Shown in pieces: positions 1-11,429 of a stretch of DNA of 64,000 nt. The notes below the pieces were generated by a model. It was not told the DNA's origin and did not search any database. It saw only the letters and a list, made by a program, of their open reading frames with translations. The DNA lies in assembly GCA_027943335.1 (NCBI GenBank), contig BSBK01009273.1, forward strand, positions 1,315,001 to 1,379,000, in the 5' to 3' direction. Every line of letters starts with the position of its first letter. The stretch's first letter is position 1. The position numbers were made by a program, and so were the translations under genes. The stretch comes from Chamaecyparis obtusa (taxonomy: Eukaryota; Streptophyta; Pinopsida; Cupressales; Cupressaceae).

Positions 1-574
1 GTCCATTTTTAGACCTTGCTGAAACTACAAATCCCAAATACACTAACTCCTTCTTCACAAAACTACACTTCTTCAAATTAATCAATATTTTGTCTTCCCT
101 TAACTTCTCAAACACCATACAAATATTCATCATATGCTCCTCCAATGTCTTACTAAAGATGAAAATATCATCTAGGTAAACAATGACAAACTTACCCAAA
201 AATTCTTTCAGAACCTCATTCATGAGTCGCATGAAAGTGCTCGGTGCATTGGTTAGCCCAAAAGGCATGAATAACCACTCATACAATCCTTCCTTTTTCT
301 TGAAGGTAGTCTTTCATTCATCTCCTTCTCTGATCAGAATCTAATGATATCCACTCTTTAGATCTATCTTTGAGAAATACACAGCTCCACTCAAACAGTC
401 CATAATATCATCCATTCATGGCAATGGAAATCTGTACTTGATTGTGATATTATTTATTTCCCTAGAGTCTATACACATCCTCCATTATCCATTATTCTTT
501 GTTTCTAATACCACTAGTATAGCATAGGGACTCATACTCTTTCGAATCAACCCCTTCTACAATAACTCATGTAC
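1..574 (-). pseudogene. pol: T interior 1 reverse transcriptase, N-terminal part
   Basis: Reverse transcriptase palm and fingers would copy element RNA into cDNA inside the virus-like particle. The fragment shows a WRMC..REIN stretch, a KIDLKSGYH block, MPFGLTNAP, and the catalytic YLDD box at about 167-178. The window cuts off the rest. In-frame stops are visible, including TGA at 416-418 just before MDDIMD; the same stop occurs at the same place in interiors 2 and 3. Further stops sit between KSGYH and IREGDE and after it. Non-functional. Confidence 0.88.
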
Positions 575-1340
575 TTATCTGTTCAGCTCTTCACTTTTTG
601 TTGGTGTCATTCTGTGTGTTGCCTTTTTTGGCAAACTGGCTCCTAGAATTAAATCCATCTGATGACTGATCTTCCTTACTAGTGGTAATCCATCAGCTAC
701 ATTATCAGATATAATATCTTGAAACTCATTCAACAAATCTACAAATTCGACAGGTACATCTTCTACTTCATCTTTACCAGGTTTTGGAATTAAAGCAAAA
801 CACACATGCTCGTGCCTCATACCATCTAGTAAATTGCTTCCATCAACAAAAGTTATTCTTGCACTACCACATACCTTTTCTTCTGTGTCATTCAATGGCT
901 TTAGCTTATGTCACACTTCATCCTTCATCAAGGAATAGGTATTCGCACGACCATCATGTATAGTACACCTATCAAACTACCATGGTCTACCCAACAACAT
1001 ATGACATGCATCCATAGATATGATATCACATAGTACCTCATCATGGTATCCTCCAATCTTGAGCTTCACTAGGCATTGTTCATTGACCATGACCTTGTGG
1101 TCATCCTGCACCTAGGCAATCCAGTATGGATGTGGGTGTTTCTGTCTCTTGAGCTTCAACTTTTTCACCATCTCTTCTGACACCAAATTGTCAGTGCTTC
1201 CACTATCAATAATCACATCTTAACACTTACTCTCACACATGCATCTAGTGTGAAACAAGCTCCTCTTTTGCTTAAGTTGATTCTCACCATTCAGTAGGAC
1301 TCTTCTATTAATCAATGTTTCTCCTCTTTCAACATCTTTA
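575..1340 (-). pseudogene. pol: T interior 1 protease and protease-RT linker
   Basis: Retropepsin-type aspartic protease that would mature the gag-pol polyprotein. The active-site motif IIDSGSTDNLVSEEM is intact (Asp codon about 1205-1207), followed by the C-terminal LLGRPW block and a linker rich in acidic residues that leads into RT. Stops interrupt it after PYWIA and at RPW-stop-FDRC. Interior 2 shares the second of these, while interior 3 reads Gln there. The 107-codon linker segment at 575-895 is open but is only a part of the polyprotein. Confidence 0.85.
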
Positions 1341-1389
1341 GAATGTGATGATTTGGCATTTTCATCTACATGTGCAACTCTAGCCTGGC

Positions 1390-2420
1390 CTTCATTTCTC
1401 CTATCTATCCTTCCTTGGCATTGAGGACATTCAAATGCCTTATGACCTTCTTCTCCATAGTGAAAACATGTTTGACAGAAGCCTCCCCTTCCAGATCCTT
1501 GTCCTCTTCCTCTCTGATCTTTATTACTCTAATCCTAGAAGTGATTGAAATTATTTCCTCTCTGATTTTGACTGCTACTGGCCTCATCCTTCTTTTTTGG
1601 ATCTTCATTTTGGCCTCCATATGACTGTCCACTAGATCTTCCACCATGATCTCTTCCATTTTGTTTGCTCTCAAATTTTTTGTTCAACTTTTCCTCTACT
1701 TTTAGGGAAAACTGGTATGCCTCTTCAGTACTATTCATTTGAACTAGATTTAGCTCCTCCAGAATGCTCGACATCAACCCATTAAGGTAATAGGCAAATT
1801 TCACCTTATCAGCTTCTGCATGGCCTGTTCTAATGAGGATTCAATAGAACTCCTCTGTATACTCTTGAACAGATCTTCCTGCTTGCTTCAAAATTTTCAT
1901 TTTCTTCACTAGGTCAAGCTCATAATCATCAGGAATGAACTGTCACTTCAATTTGTTGACCATTCGATCCCATCTTTTGATTTTATCTTTTCATCTTCTA
2001 TTTCTCTCTAATTGAATCTCTTGCCACTAGATCTTCGCATGACCTTTCAGTCTGGCCTTCACAAACTTGACCCTATCAGGATCCTCAATATGTTCATACT
2101 CGAAATATTCTTTACATTGATTGATCTAGTCAATCAACTCCTCTAGGTTTAGATTTCCTGAAAATGTAGGAACCTCAATCTTAGGTCTTTTCCCGATCTT
2201 GGAAATGGCTCGAAAAAGTCTTTTCTTCTTCTTGATTTACAATTTTGACTTCTCCTTCAGAATTTCCTTCTCCTTCAGCTTCATCCTTGCTTTCATCTCT
2301 GACATTAACATTCATTCCTCTGGAAATCTCTTCTTGCAATGCTCACACTTGTCTCTGGAGTGCTTTAACCTTGAGTGTTACACCACCAGCTGTTTCACCA
2401 TGTTCCCTCCAAGGAGGCAT
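1390..2420 (-). pseudogene. gag: T interior 1 gag
   Basis: Structural protein of a Ty3/gypsy particle. The start at 2420 (MPP...) matches the start in interior 2. An N-terminal coiled/acidic segment is followed by a Retrotrans_gag-type core (FEYE..EDPDRVKF, KGHAKIWWQE), an Arg/Gly/Ser-rich tail and a single zinc knuckle at 1427-1468. The knuckle reads C-F-H-Y-G-E-E-G-H-K-A-F-E-C, so its second Cys is Tyr. A TGA at 1943-1945 (LK-stop-QF) is shared with the two sister copies. Further frameshifts are present. Dead copy. Confidence 0.85.
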
Positions 2421-2509
2421 TTTTGTGCTGCTTACTGAAACCCTAAACCACGGTCCTGGTGCAAACTACCTCACAGTCGGTGATCTATTTACACACTCAC
2501 GAACTCACT

Positions 2510-2520
2510 CTCTGATACCA
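2510..2520 (-). promoter_or_regulatory. Primer binding site, T interior 1
   Basis: On the minus strand this reads TGGTATCAGAG, complementary to the 3' end of plant initiator tRNA-Met, where minus-strand cDNA synthesis starts. It lies 5 bases inside the LTR1 boundary. Confidence 0.9.
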
Positions 2521-2525
2521 CTTAA

Positions 2526-3368
2526 TGAAGGGTGAATACCACAAACACAACCAAAATAGAGAAACAACAACAATTTGAAAGAACAAAAAATGGGCTTCTT
2601 ATTATCTCCACAAATGTGGAATTACAAATTTTATAATTACAATATGCAAAGCCACATGGGCATTTTCTCTTACAATATTCTATAGGACAAAGCCTTGAAT
2701 TATTACCCAAATCTACCCAAAACTGCTCCCAACTACCTAAGACAACACTACAGTCTTCCTTATATAGGCAATTTTCCACTGCCTGGGAAGGTTCCAAAAT
2801 TTGAGCCAATAAGGTTGACCAAACTTAGAATTATTTTATTTTACAATTTATTACATCAGAGTCGGCTCAAAACAACTTTTGAAACCCGAACAAATTTTTT
2901 GAAGGAAAATCATTTTTCACCATTTTAGGTGACCCAACTTTTGAAGACCATAAGTCATCACCTGTTGACTGCATTGACTATTATGACATCATTTCAGAAA
3001 GGGTGTGAAGTGCTCTACAACATCTAAAATAAGCAAGCTTCATTCAACTAAAGTTTTGACCTCATCCGGGGCATCTAAAGCCTTCAAAATTGAGTTTAAA
3101 GTTTTTGTACCCTACTGCCAATACCGAAAATTTTTAATATCTTCAAAACTAGACTTGATCCGACAATGAAACTTTACTCGCAGGCTTATACGACCAAAAT
3201 GAACCTCCATCTGTGAAATGAGAACATTCTGAGATCATATGACCAACTTACTAAAAATAGTTTTTCCATAAATAGCAACTGTGCACAAGATAGCCCTTAT
3301 TGAAAAGAAACCAAAAATATTTTTGGGTGATGCAAGATTGCTCTTACACCCATGATGCTCCTGCATCA
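2526..3368 (-). repeat. LTR1 of the T array
   Basis: 843-bp LTR on the minus strand (starts TGATGCAGGAGC, ends ...TTCA next to the PBS). Three copies define the boundaries: each starts after CTTAA beside the PBS and ends at TGCATCA. LTR1 is 12 bp shorter than the other two because of a small deletion near its PBS end. It serves at once as 5' LTR of interior 1 and 3' LTR of interior 2. I see no good polypurine tract at the junction with interior 2. Confidence 0.9.
2758..2767 (-). promoter_or_regulatory. Putative TATA box of LTR1
   Basis: CTATATAAGG on the minus strand, conserved at the same place in LTR2 and LTR3 and followed by GAAGACTGTAG. It is the best candidate for the RNA polymerase II promoter of the element. 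The transcription start is not determined. Confidence 0.55.
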
Positions 3369-3410
3369 GACACCTAGGGTAATTTTAGAAGTGACCCTAT
3401 CATGACTCAG

Positions 3411-4420
3411 GTGTGAAGAGGGAAACCAAGATGGTTAACCTCCTCCTTTGTTAGCCATGATGAATCTTCAACAGGTCATCCTTTCCATTTGACCAGATAT
3501 TCTTCATATGTCATGTTCCTTGTGCTTCGGCCAACACGACTATCCAGTATGTCCTCAATCTCCTTGGCATCTGAACTAGTTGTTGGAATACTCCACTGTG
3601 TTAGCATGATCTCATCTTCAACACCTCCTTCATGATACTTTGTAAAATCTAAAATGTTAAATACTGGTGAAATATTTAGCTCATTAGGCAACTCGACCTC
3701 ATATGCATTTTTTGAATCATGTTTTTTCAGTATCTTACATGGACCAAACTTCTTCATTTTCAGCTTGTTATATGTACCAACTGGAAATTGCTCCTTCTGC
3801 AAATGAACCATGACTTCATCTCCAAACTGAAATTTGTTATGCCTCCTTTTCTCATTTGCCTTAGCCTTATACTGCGCATTCATCTTGGTAATGTGCTTCC
3901 TCACCTCCTCATGGATGTTCTTCAAATGTTTCACAAAATCCTTAGCTTCAACACTACTTATTTCTCCTTTATCTATCTTTCTCAACTTAGATGTATTTCT
4001 TGGACTACTTCCATATATAATTTGCAATGGTGATTTACTAGTGCTCTTGTTAACAAAATTATTGTATGCAAATTCTACCCGTGGTAAAATCAAATCCCAT
4101 CCTGTTGGCTTATCCCCAACCAAACATCTCAGCAAATTCCCCAAACTCCTATTCACTGCCTCTGTCTATCCATCAATCTGTGGATGATGTGATGAACATA
4201 AATTCAAATCTGTCTTCAACTTCCACAATGTGCACCAGAAATATCCAACAAAATTAGTGTATTGATCTGAAACTATACTCTTTGGAAAACCATGTAGTCT
4301 CACCACTTATTTGAAAAATAATTCTGCAACATGAACAACATCATTAGTCTTCTTGTAGGAAATAAAATGTGCCATCTTTGAAAATCTGTCAACCAAAATA
4401 AAAATTGAATCATGTCCCCG
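3411..4420 (-). pseudogene. pol: T interior 2 integrase core, C-terminus and chromodomain
   Basis: Integrase would insert cDNA into chromatin. The core is decayed upstream of 4160 (a KMAHF.. stretch, a GFPKSIVSD block and NRSLGNLL remain). From 4156 down, about 226 codons are open: the GWDLILP..FAYNN block, the GDEVMVHLQKE and GPCKIL strand motifs of the integrase C-terminus, NISPVFNI, then a chromodomain (EDILDSR..., EYLVKWKG, then DSSWLTKEEVNHLGFP). A TGA at 3476-3478 splits the chromodomain; interior 3 has the same stop. In chromoviruses this domain directs insertion towards marked heterochromatin (family knowledge). Confidence 0.9.
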
Positions 4421-4465
4421 CTGTACCCTTGGCAAGCCAAGAACAAAATCCATACTGATATACTC

Positions 4466-5215
4466 TCAAAGTTTCTTTGGTATAGGTAATGACTGATACA
4501 ACCCTCTATTCTCCTTTACTCCTTTCGCCATCTGACATACTATGCAACTCTTTACAAATTTCTTTACATCTTGCTGCAACTGTGGCCAACAATAATTCTC
4601 ACCAAGCAAAGCAAAGGTTTTATCATGACCAAAATGTCCATCCAATCCTCTGCTATGATTCTCCTTGATGAGATTCTCCCTCATAGAACTTCATGGAATG
4701 CACAAATGACTCCCTCTGAATAGCATATCATCCCGAATAATGAAATCTAGCCACTTCATTCTGTCTAGAGTAACAGGTTCTTTACAAGCTTTCCAAGCTT
4801 CACCAAAATCAGGATCCTCTGGATACAAATTCTTGAGTTCATTGAACGCAACCACTTCAATCTGCATTTCTGTTAGCAATAATTGCCTTCTGCTAAGCGC
4901 ATCTACAACCCTGTTAGACTTTCCACTCTTGTGTTTCAAAATAAATGTATAACTCTGCAAAAAATCAACCCATTTCAAATGCCTCTGATTCAACTTTCCT
5001 TGACTATTCAAATATTACAAAGCTTGATGATCAATATACAAAAAATTTTTATTAGGAAGAAGATAATGTCTCCACTTCTTTAATGCCTGAACTATAGTAT
5101 AAAATTTCTGATCATAAACAAAATATTTTATCTTGACATCATTTAACTTCTCACTAAAATAAGCAATAGGTTCACCTTCTTGGCTCATAATAGCTCCTAT
5201 TGGAGTACCACTAGC
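4466..5215 (-). pseudogene. pol: T interior 2 RNase H end and integrase zinc finger, first copy
   Basis: Contains the end of RNase H (KWVDFLQSYTF, then GKSNRVVDALSRR), the tether (VVAFNELKNLYPEDPDFGEAW) and the integrase HHCC finger (HFGHDKTFALL...SCIVCQMAKG). Frames 4691-5011 and 4466-4684 are open but separated by a stop. This is the upstream half of the 685-bp duplication. Its sequence variants differ from those shared by the second copy and interior 3. Confidence 0.8.
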
Positions 5216-5904
5216 ATCACATACTCTACAACTTTGTATAAATTTCTTGACATCTTGCTACAACTATGGCCAATAATAATTCTCACCAACCGAAGCAAGG
5301 GTTTTATCACTACCAAAATGTCCATCCAATCCTCCGCTATGCTTCTCCTTGATGAGATTCTCCCTCATAGAACTTCATGGACTGCACAAATGACTCTCTC
5401 TGAATAGTATATCATCCTGAATAATGAAATCCAGCCACTTCGTTCTATCTAGAGTAATAGGTTCTTTACAAGCTTTCCAAGCTTCACCAAAATCAGGATC
5501 CTCTGGATAGAAATTGTTGAGTTCTTTGAACCCAACCACTTCAATCTGCATTTCTGTCAGCAATAATTGCCTTCTGCTAAGTGCATCTGCAACCCTGTTA
5601 GACTTTCCACTCCTATGTTTCAAAACAAATCTATAACTCTACAAAAACTCAACCCATTTCAAATCCCTATAATTCAACTTTCCTTGACTATTCAAATATT
5701 GCAAAGCTTGATGATCAGTATACAAAAAAAAATTCTTAGGAAGAAGATAATGTCTCCACTTCTTTAATGCTTGAACTATAGCATAAAATTCCTGATCATA
5801 AATATAATATTTTCTCTTGGCATCTTTTAACTTCTCATTGAAATAAAAAATAGGTTTACCTTCTTGGCTCATAAAAGCTCCTATTGTAGTACCACTAGCA
5901 TCAC
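4535..5904. repeat. 685-bp direct duplication inside T interior 2
   Basis: Units 4535-5219 and 5220-5904 are direct repeats covering RNase H through the integrase zinc finger. The junction joins GCATCAC to ATACTCTAC, with short shared sequence at the breakpoint. The two units differ at many sites. At six or more of these the second unit agrees with interior 3 and the first does not (for example CTTCGTTCTATC against CTTCATTCTGTC). This suggests unequal exchange between diverged copies rather than a simple recent tandem duplication. Confidence 0.8.
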
Positions 5905-5920
5905 AGTCTACTTGAAACAC
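5639..5920 (-). pseudogene. pol: T interior 2 RNase H, second copy
   Basis: RNase H would remove the RNA strand of the RNA-cDNA hybrid. An open 93-codon stretch shows FQVDCDASGTTIGAFMSQEG, YDQEFYAIVQALKKWRHYLL and LYTDHQALQYL, the usual gypsy landmarks with the first catalytic Asp. The frame then stops, and the tether resumes at 5375-5623 (GKSNRVADALSRRQLL). Confidence 0.85.
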
Positions 5921-5965
5921 CTTATTAAAATCTGAAAGTGCTAAAACATGCTATTCTGTAACTTT

Positions 5966-6729
5966 TTATTTTAACAGTTTAAAACTCTTATCCACCCCAT
6001 TAGTCCACTTGAACTCTTTTCTATCCCCTCTCATTGTTTCAGTCAAGGGTCCATAGATATTGCTAAATTTTTTGATAAACTTTCTGTAAAAGTTAGCCAA
6101 ACCATGAAAAGATCTTACCTCCATAGAACTCCTTGGATTAGGCCATTCAAGGATAGCCTGCACTTTCTCTGGGTCCACTTTCAGACCTTCTTTTGAAACT
6201 ACAAATCCCAAATACACTAACTCCTTATTCACAAAATTGCACGTTTTAAAATTAATCAACAATTTATTTTCCCTTAACTTCTCAAACACCATATGAATAT
6301 GCATCATATGCTCCTCCAATGTCTTACTAAAGATCAAAATATCATCTAGGTAAACAATGACAAACTTACACAAAAATTATTTCAGAACCTCATTCATGAG
6401 TCGCATGAAAGTGCTTGGTGCATTGGTTAGCCCAAAAGGCATGACTAACCACTCATACAATCCTTCCTTTGTTTTGAAGGTAGTCTTCCCTTAATCTCCT
6501 TCTCTAATCTGAATATGATGATAACCACTCTTCAGATCTATCTTTGAGAAATACATAGCTCCACTCAAACAGTCCATAATATCATCCATTCATGGCAATG
6601 GAAACTTGTACTTGATTGTGATTTTATTTATATCCATAGAGTCTATACAATCCTCCATTCTCCATTATTCTTTTGTGCTAATACTGTTGGTACAACATAG
6701 GGATGTAGTCGCTCTTGAATTAATCCCTT
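5966..6729 (-). pseudogene. pol: T interior 2 reverse transcriptase
   Basis: An open 135-codon segment (5966-6373) carries the catalytic [12 protein letters not shown] box, the thumb landmark YLGFVVSKEGLKVDPEKV and the connection motif VRSFHGLANFYRKFI. Upstream the frame is broken, including the shared TGA at 6590-6592 before MDDIMD. Active-site Asp residues remain, but the gene is inactive. Confidence 0.88.
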
Positions 6730-7560
6730 CTACAATAACTCATGTACTTGTCTATTTAGCTCTTCACTTTCTATAGGTGTCATCCTGTGCGTTGCCTTAT
6801 TTGGAAAATTGGCTCTTGGAATCATGTCCATCCGATGAATGATCTTCCATATTGGTGGTAATCCATCAGGTACATTATCGGATAGAATATTCTGAAACTC
6901 ATTCAACAAATTTGCAACTTCTTTAGGTACATCTTCTACTTCATCTTTACCATCTTTTGGAATTAAAGAAAAACATACATGCTTATGCCTCATACCATTT
7001 AGGAATTTTCTTCCATCAACAAAAGTTATTCTTGCACTACCACATACCTTTTCTTCTGTGTCATTCAATGAATTTAGCTTATGTTGCACTCCATCCTTCA
7101 TCAGGGAATAGGTATTTGCACGACCATCATGTACAACACACCTGTCAAACTACCATGGTCTACCCAACAACATATGACATGCATCCATAGATATGATATT
7201 ACATAGTACCTCGTCATGGTATCCACCAATCTTGAACTTCACTAGGCATTGTTTATTGACCATGACCTTGTGGTCATCCTGCACCCAAGCAATCTGGTAT
7301 GGATGTCGGTGTTTCTATCTCTTGAGCTTCAACTTTGTCACCATCTCTTCTGACACCAAATTTTCAGTGCTTCCACTATCAATAATCACATCACAAAACT
7401 TACCCTCACACTTGCATCTAGTGTGAAACAGGCTCCTCCTTTGCTCAGGTTCATTCTCACCACTCAACAGGACTCTTTTATTAATCAACGTTTCTCCTCT
7501 TTCAACATCTTTAGAATGTGATGATTTGGCATCTTCATCTACATGTGCAACTCTAGCCTA
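6730..7560 (-). pseudogene. pol: T interior 2 protease and linker
   Basis: The linker (6730-7101) is an open 123-codon segment. Above it lies the protease, whose DSG-type site reads D-S-G-S-T-E-N. The LLGRPW block carries the same in-frame stop (RPW-stop-FDRC) as interior 1 at 7149-7151, which interior 3 lacks. That ties interiors 1 and 2 more closely together. Confidence 0.82.
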
Positions 7561-7569
7561 GCCTTCGTT

Positions 7570-8598
7570 TCTCTTATATGTCCTTCCTTGGCATTGAGGA
7601 CATTCAAATGCCCTATGACCTTCTTCTCCATAGTGAAAATATGTTCCACGAAAGCCTCCCCTTCCAGATGCTAGTCCTCTTCCTCTTTCTCTGTGATCTC
7701 TATTACTTTGATCCTGGAAGTGAGTGGAATTATTTCCTCTCTAATTCTAGCTGCTACTGGTCTCATCCTTCTTTTTTAGATCTTCATTTCGGCCTCCATA
7801 CGATCATCCACTAGATCTTCCAACACGACCTCTTCCATTTTGTCTGCTCTCAAATTTCTTGTTTAGCTTTTCCTCTACTTTAAGGGAAAACTGGTATGCC
7901 TCTTCAATACTGTTCATTCAAACCAGATTCAGCTCCTCCTGAATGCTCAACCTCAACCCATTAAGGTAACTGGAAACTTTCTCCTTATTAGCTTCTACAT
8001 GGCTTGTTTTAATGAGGATTTGATAGAAATCTTCTATATACTCTTGAATAGATGTTCTTTCTTGCTTCAAACTTTGCATTTTCTTCAGTAGGTCAAGCTC
8101 ATAATCAATAGGAATGAACTGTCACTTCAATTTGTCCACCATTCAATCCCATCTTGTGATTTTATCTTTCCTTCTTCTATATCACTCCAATTGAATCTCT
8201 TGCCACCAGATCTTTGCATGACCTTTCAGTCTAGCCTTCGCAAACTTGACTCTATCAGGATCCTCAATATCTTCATACTCAAAATATTCTTCACATTCAT
8301 TGATGTAGTCGATCAATTCCTCTAGGTTAATATTTCTTGAAAATGCAGGAACCTCAATCTTAGGTGTTTTCTCGATCTTGGAAATGGTTCGAAAAAGTCT
8401 TTCTTCTTCCTGATTTACAATTTCAACTTCTCCTTCAAAATTTGCTTCTCCTTCAGCTTCATCCTCTCTTTCGTCTCTGACATTAACATTCATTCCTCTA
8501 TGAATGTCTTCTTGCAATGCTTGCACTTGTCTCTGGAGCACTCTAACCTCAGCTGTTACACCACCAACTCTTCCGCCACGTTCCTTCCGTGGAGGCAT
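7570..8598 (-). pseudogene. gag: T interior 2 gag
   Basis: The start at 8598 gives MPPRKERGGRVGG, followed by a coiled stretch (VRVLQRQVQALQEDI), an acidic patch and the Retrotrans_gag core (ELIDYINECEEYFEYEDIED...GHAKIWWQEIQLE), open to 8182. A longer upstream in-frame ATG at 8688 overlaps the PBS and is unlikely to be the start. Downstream a TGA at 8122-8124 (LK-stop-QF) is shared by all T copies. The zinc knuckle (7600-7641) has lost both of its first two Cys, each to Tyr. Confidence 0.87.
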
Positions 8599-8687
8599 TT
8601 TTGCTCTGCTTGCTGAAACCCTAAACCATAGTCCTGGTGCAAATTGCCTCACAGTCGATGATCTATTTACACACCCATGAACTCTCA

Positions 8688-8698
8688 CTTTGATACCA
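8688..8698 (-). promoter_or_regulatory. Primer binding site, T interior 2
   Basis: Reads TGGTATCAAAG on the minus strand, a tRNA-iMet site with one change (G to A at the ninth base). Interior 3 carries the same change and interior 1 does not. Confidence 0.85.
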
Positions 8699-8703
8699 CT
8701 TAA

Positions 8704-9558
8704 TGAAGTGTGCTCCCCTTAATACCACAAACACATAATAGAAACAAAGAAACAACAACAATTTGTAAGAACAAAAAATGGGCTTCTTATTATCTCCACA
8801 AATGTGGAATTACAAATCTCAAAATTACAATATGCAAAGCCACATGGACATTTTCCCTTAAAATATTCTGTAGGACAAAGCGTCGAATTATTACCCAGAA
8901 CTACCTAGAACTGCTCCCAACTGCCTCAGACAACACTACAGTCTTCCTTATATAGGCAATTTTTCACCGCCTGGGAAGGTTCCAGAATTTTAGCCAATAA
9001 GGCTGACCAAACTTATAATTATTTTATTTTACAATTTATTACATCAGAGTCAGCTCAAAATAACTTTTGAAACCCAAACAAAATTTTTGAAGGACATTCA
9101 TTTTTTGCCATTTCAGGTGACCCAACTTATGGAGACCATAAGTCATGACCCGTTGACCCGATTGACTATTATGACCTCATTTTGGAAAGGGTTTGAAGTT
9201 CTCTACAACATCTAAATAAAGCAAGCTTCATTCAACTGAAGTTTCAACCTCATCTAGGGCCTCTAAAGCCTTCAAAAATGAGTTCAAATTTTCTGTACCC
9301 TGCTGCCAATATCAAAAATTTTCAATATATTCAAAACTAGACTTGATCCGGCAATGAAACTTTACTGGAAAGCTGATACGACCAAAATGAACCTCCACCT
9401 ATGAAATCAAAACATTCTGAGATCATATGATGAACTTACTAAAAATATTAAGTTTCCATAAATAACAACTCTGCACAAATTAGCCTTTATTGAAAAGAAA
9501 CCAAAAATATTTTTGGGTGATGCAAGATTGCTCTTACACCTAGGATGCTCCTGCATCA
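8704..9558 (-). repeat. LTR2 of the T array
   Basis: 855-bp LTR, equal in length to LTR3. It is flanked on the left by the interior 2 PBS and on the right by the 3' end of interior 3, so two elements share it. Ends are TGATGCAGG...TTCA on the minus strand. A TATA-like box (CTATATAAGG) lies at 8946-8955. Confidence 0.9.
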
Positions 9559-9599
9559 AACACCCAGGGTAATTTTAGAAGTGACCCTATCATGACTAA

Positions 9600-10590
9600 G
9601 GTGTGAAGACGGAAACCAAGATGGTTAACCTCCTTTGTTAGCCATGATGAATCTTTAATAGGTCATCCTTTCCATTTTACCAGATATTCTTCATATGTCA
9701 TGTTCCTTGTGCTTCAGCCAACATGACTATCTAGTATGTCCTCAATCTCCTTGGCATTTGAACTAGTTGCTGGAATACTCCACTGTGTTGCTGTGATCTC
9801 ATCTTCAACACCTCTTTCATGATAATCTGTCAAATCTAGAATGTTAAATACTGGTGAAATATTCAGCACAGTAGGCAACTCGAACTCATATGCATTTCCT
9901 GAATCATGTTTTTTCAGTATCTTACATGCCCCAAACTTCTTCATTTTTAGCTTCTTATATGTACCAACTAGAAATCGCTCTTTTTGCAAATGAACCATGA
10001 CTTCATCTCCAACCTGACATTTTTTATGCCTCCTTTTCTCATATGTCTTAGCCTTATACTGCACATTCATCTTGGTAATGTGCTTGCTCACCTCCTCATG
10101 GCTCTTCAAATATTTTGCAAAATCCTCAGCTTCAGCACTACTTATTTCTCTTTTATCTATCTTTCTCAACTCAAATGCATTTCTTGGACTACTTCCATAT
10201 ACAATTTGGAATGGTGATTTACCAGTGCTCTTGTTGACAGAATTATTGTATGCAAATTCTGCCTGTGGTAAAATCAAATCCCATCCTGTTTGCTTATCCC
10301 CGACCAACCATCTCAGCAAATTCTTCAAACTCCTATTCACCACCTCTGTCTCTCCATCAGTCTGTGGATGATGTGATGAATTGAACTTCAAATCTGTCTT
10401 CAACTTCTTCCACAATGTGCGCCAGAAATATCCAACAAACTTAGTGTTCTGATGTGAAACTATACTCTTTGGAAAACCATGTAGTCTCACCACTTCATTG
10501 AAGAATAATTCTGCAACATGAAAAACATCATTAGTCTTCTTGCAAGAAATAAAATGTGCCATCTTCAAAAATTTGTCAACCACCACAAAA
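9600..10590 (-). pseudogene. pol: T interior 3 integrase and chromodomain
   Basis: The longest integrase remnant of the array: 290 open codons at 9714-10586. It covers the core (KMAHFISCKKTNDV, HHPQTDGETEVVNRSL with the catalytic Glu), the integrase C-terminus (GDEVMVHLQKERF, ACKILKKHDSG) and the start of the chromodomain. The second catalytic Asp is replaced by His (SIVSHQNTKF where the family has SDQ). A stop follows DSHVG, and a TGA at 9663-9665 in KWKG-stop-P is shared with interior 2. Confidence 0.9.
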
Positions 10591-10669
10591 ATTTAATCAT
10601 GTCCCCACTGTGTCTTTGGCAAGCCAAGAAAAAAATCCATACTGATATCCTCCCAAGGTTTCTCTGGTA

Positions 10670-11422
10670 CAGGTAATGGCTGATACAACCCTATATTCTG
10701 CTTCACTCCTTTTGCCATCTGACATACTCTACAACTCTGTACAAATTTCTTGACATCTTGCTACAATTATGGCCAATAATAATTCTCACCAACCAAAGCA
10801 AGGGTTTTATCACGACCAAAATGTTCATCCAATCTTCCGCTATGCTTCTCCTTGATGATATTCTCCCTCATAGAACTTCATAGAATGTGCAAATGACTCC
10901 CTTCGAATAGCATATCATCCTAAATAATGAAATCCAACCACTTCGTTCTATCTAGAGTAATAGGTTCTTTACAAGCTTTCCAAGCTTCACCAAAATCAGG
11001 ATCCTCTAGATACAAATTGTTGAGTTCTGTGAACCCAACCACTTCAATCTGCATTTCTGTCAGCAATAATTGCCTTTTGGTAAGGGCATCTGCAACCCTA
11101 TTAGACTTTCCACTCCTATGTTTCCAAAAAAATGTATAAATCTGCAAAAACTCAACCTATTTCAAATGCCTGTAATTCAACTTTCTTTGACTATTCAAAT
11201 ATTGCAAAGCTTGATGATCAGTATACAAAAAAACTCCTTAGGAAGAAGATAATGTCTCCATTTCTTTAATGCCTGAACTATAACATAAAATTCCTGATCA
11301 TAAATATAATATTTTTTCTTGGCATCATTTAACTTCTCACTGAAATAAGAAATAGGTTTACCTTCTTGGCTCATAAAAGCTCCTATTGTAGTACCACTAG
11401 CATCACAATCTACTTGAAACAC
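10670..11422 (-). pseudogene. pol: T interior 3 RNase H, tether and integrase zinc finger
   Basis: RNase H begins FQVDCDASGTTIGAFMSQEG and shows YDQEFYVIVQALKKWRHYLL, then frameshifts near 11230. The tether (GKSNRVADALTKRQ...NNLYLEDPDFGEAW) is open at 10920-11147. The zinc finger at 10670-10870 is recognisable but interrupted. This is the single-copy counterpart of the duplicated block in interior 2. Confidence 0.8.
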
Positions 11423-11429
11423 CTTATTA

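Larger units (their letters stand above)
1..2525 (-). mobile_element. T chromovirus interior 1 (partial)
   Basis: Minus-strand interior of a Ty3/gypsy element running off the left edge. Read right to left it holds a tRNA-iMet primer site, gag, protease and the first half of reverse transcriptase. It abuts LTR1 and matches interiors 2 and 3 of the same array closely by eye. Stop codons and frameshifts break it in several places, so it cannot make a polyprotein. Family assignment rests on gene order, the DSG protease, the YLDD polymerase motif and, in the sister copies, an integrase with a C-terminal chromodomain. Confidence 0.9.
3369..8703 (-). mobile_element. T chromovirus interior 2
   Basis: Complete interior (5,335 bp) between LTR1 and LTR2. 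In minus-strand order it has PBS, gag, protease, RT, RNase H, integrase and chromodomain. It is 689 bp longer than interior 3 because the RNase H to integrase-zinc-finger block is present twice (4535-5219 and 5220-5904). Many stops and frameshifts; inactive. Confidence 0.9.

Noticed and set aside
3440..3462. AAAGGAGGAGG as the T polypurine tract
   Set aside because: It encodes the conserved chromodomain end (LTKEEVNHLGF) and lies about 70 bases from the LTR. No convincing PPT was found at the junction itself.
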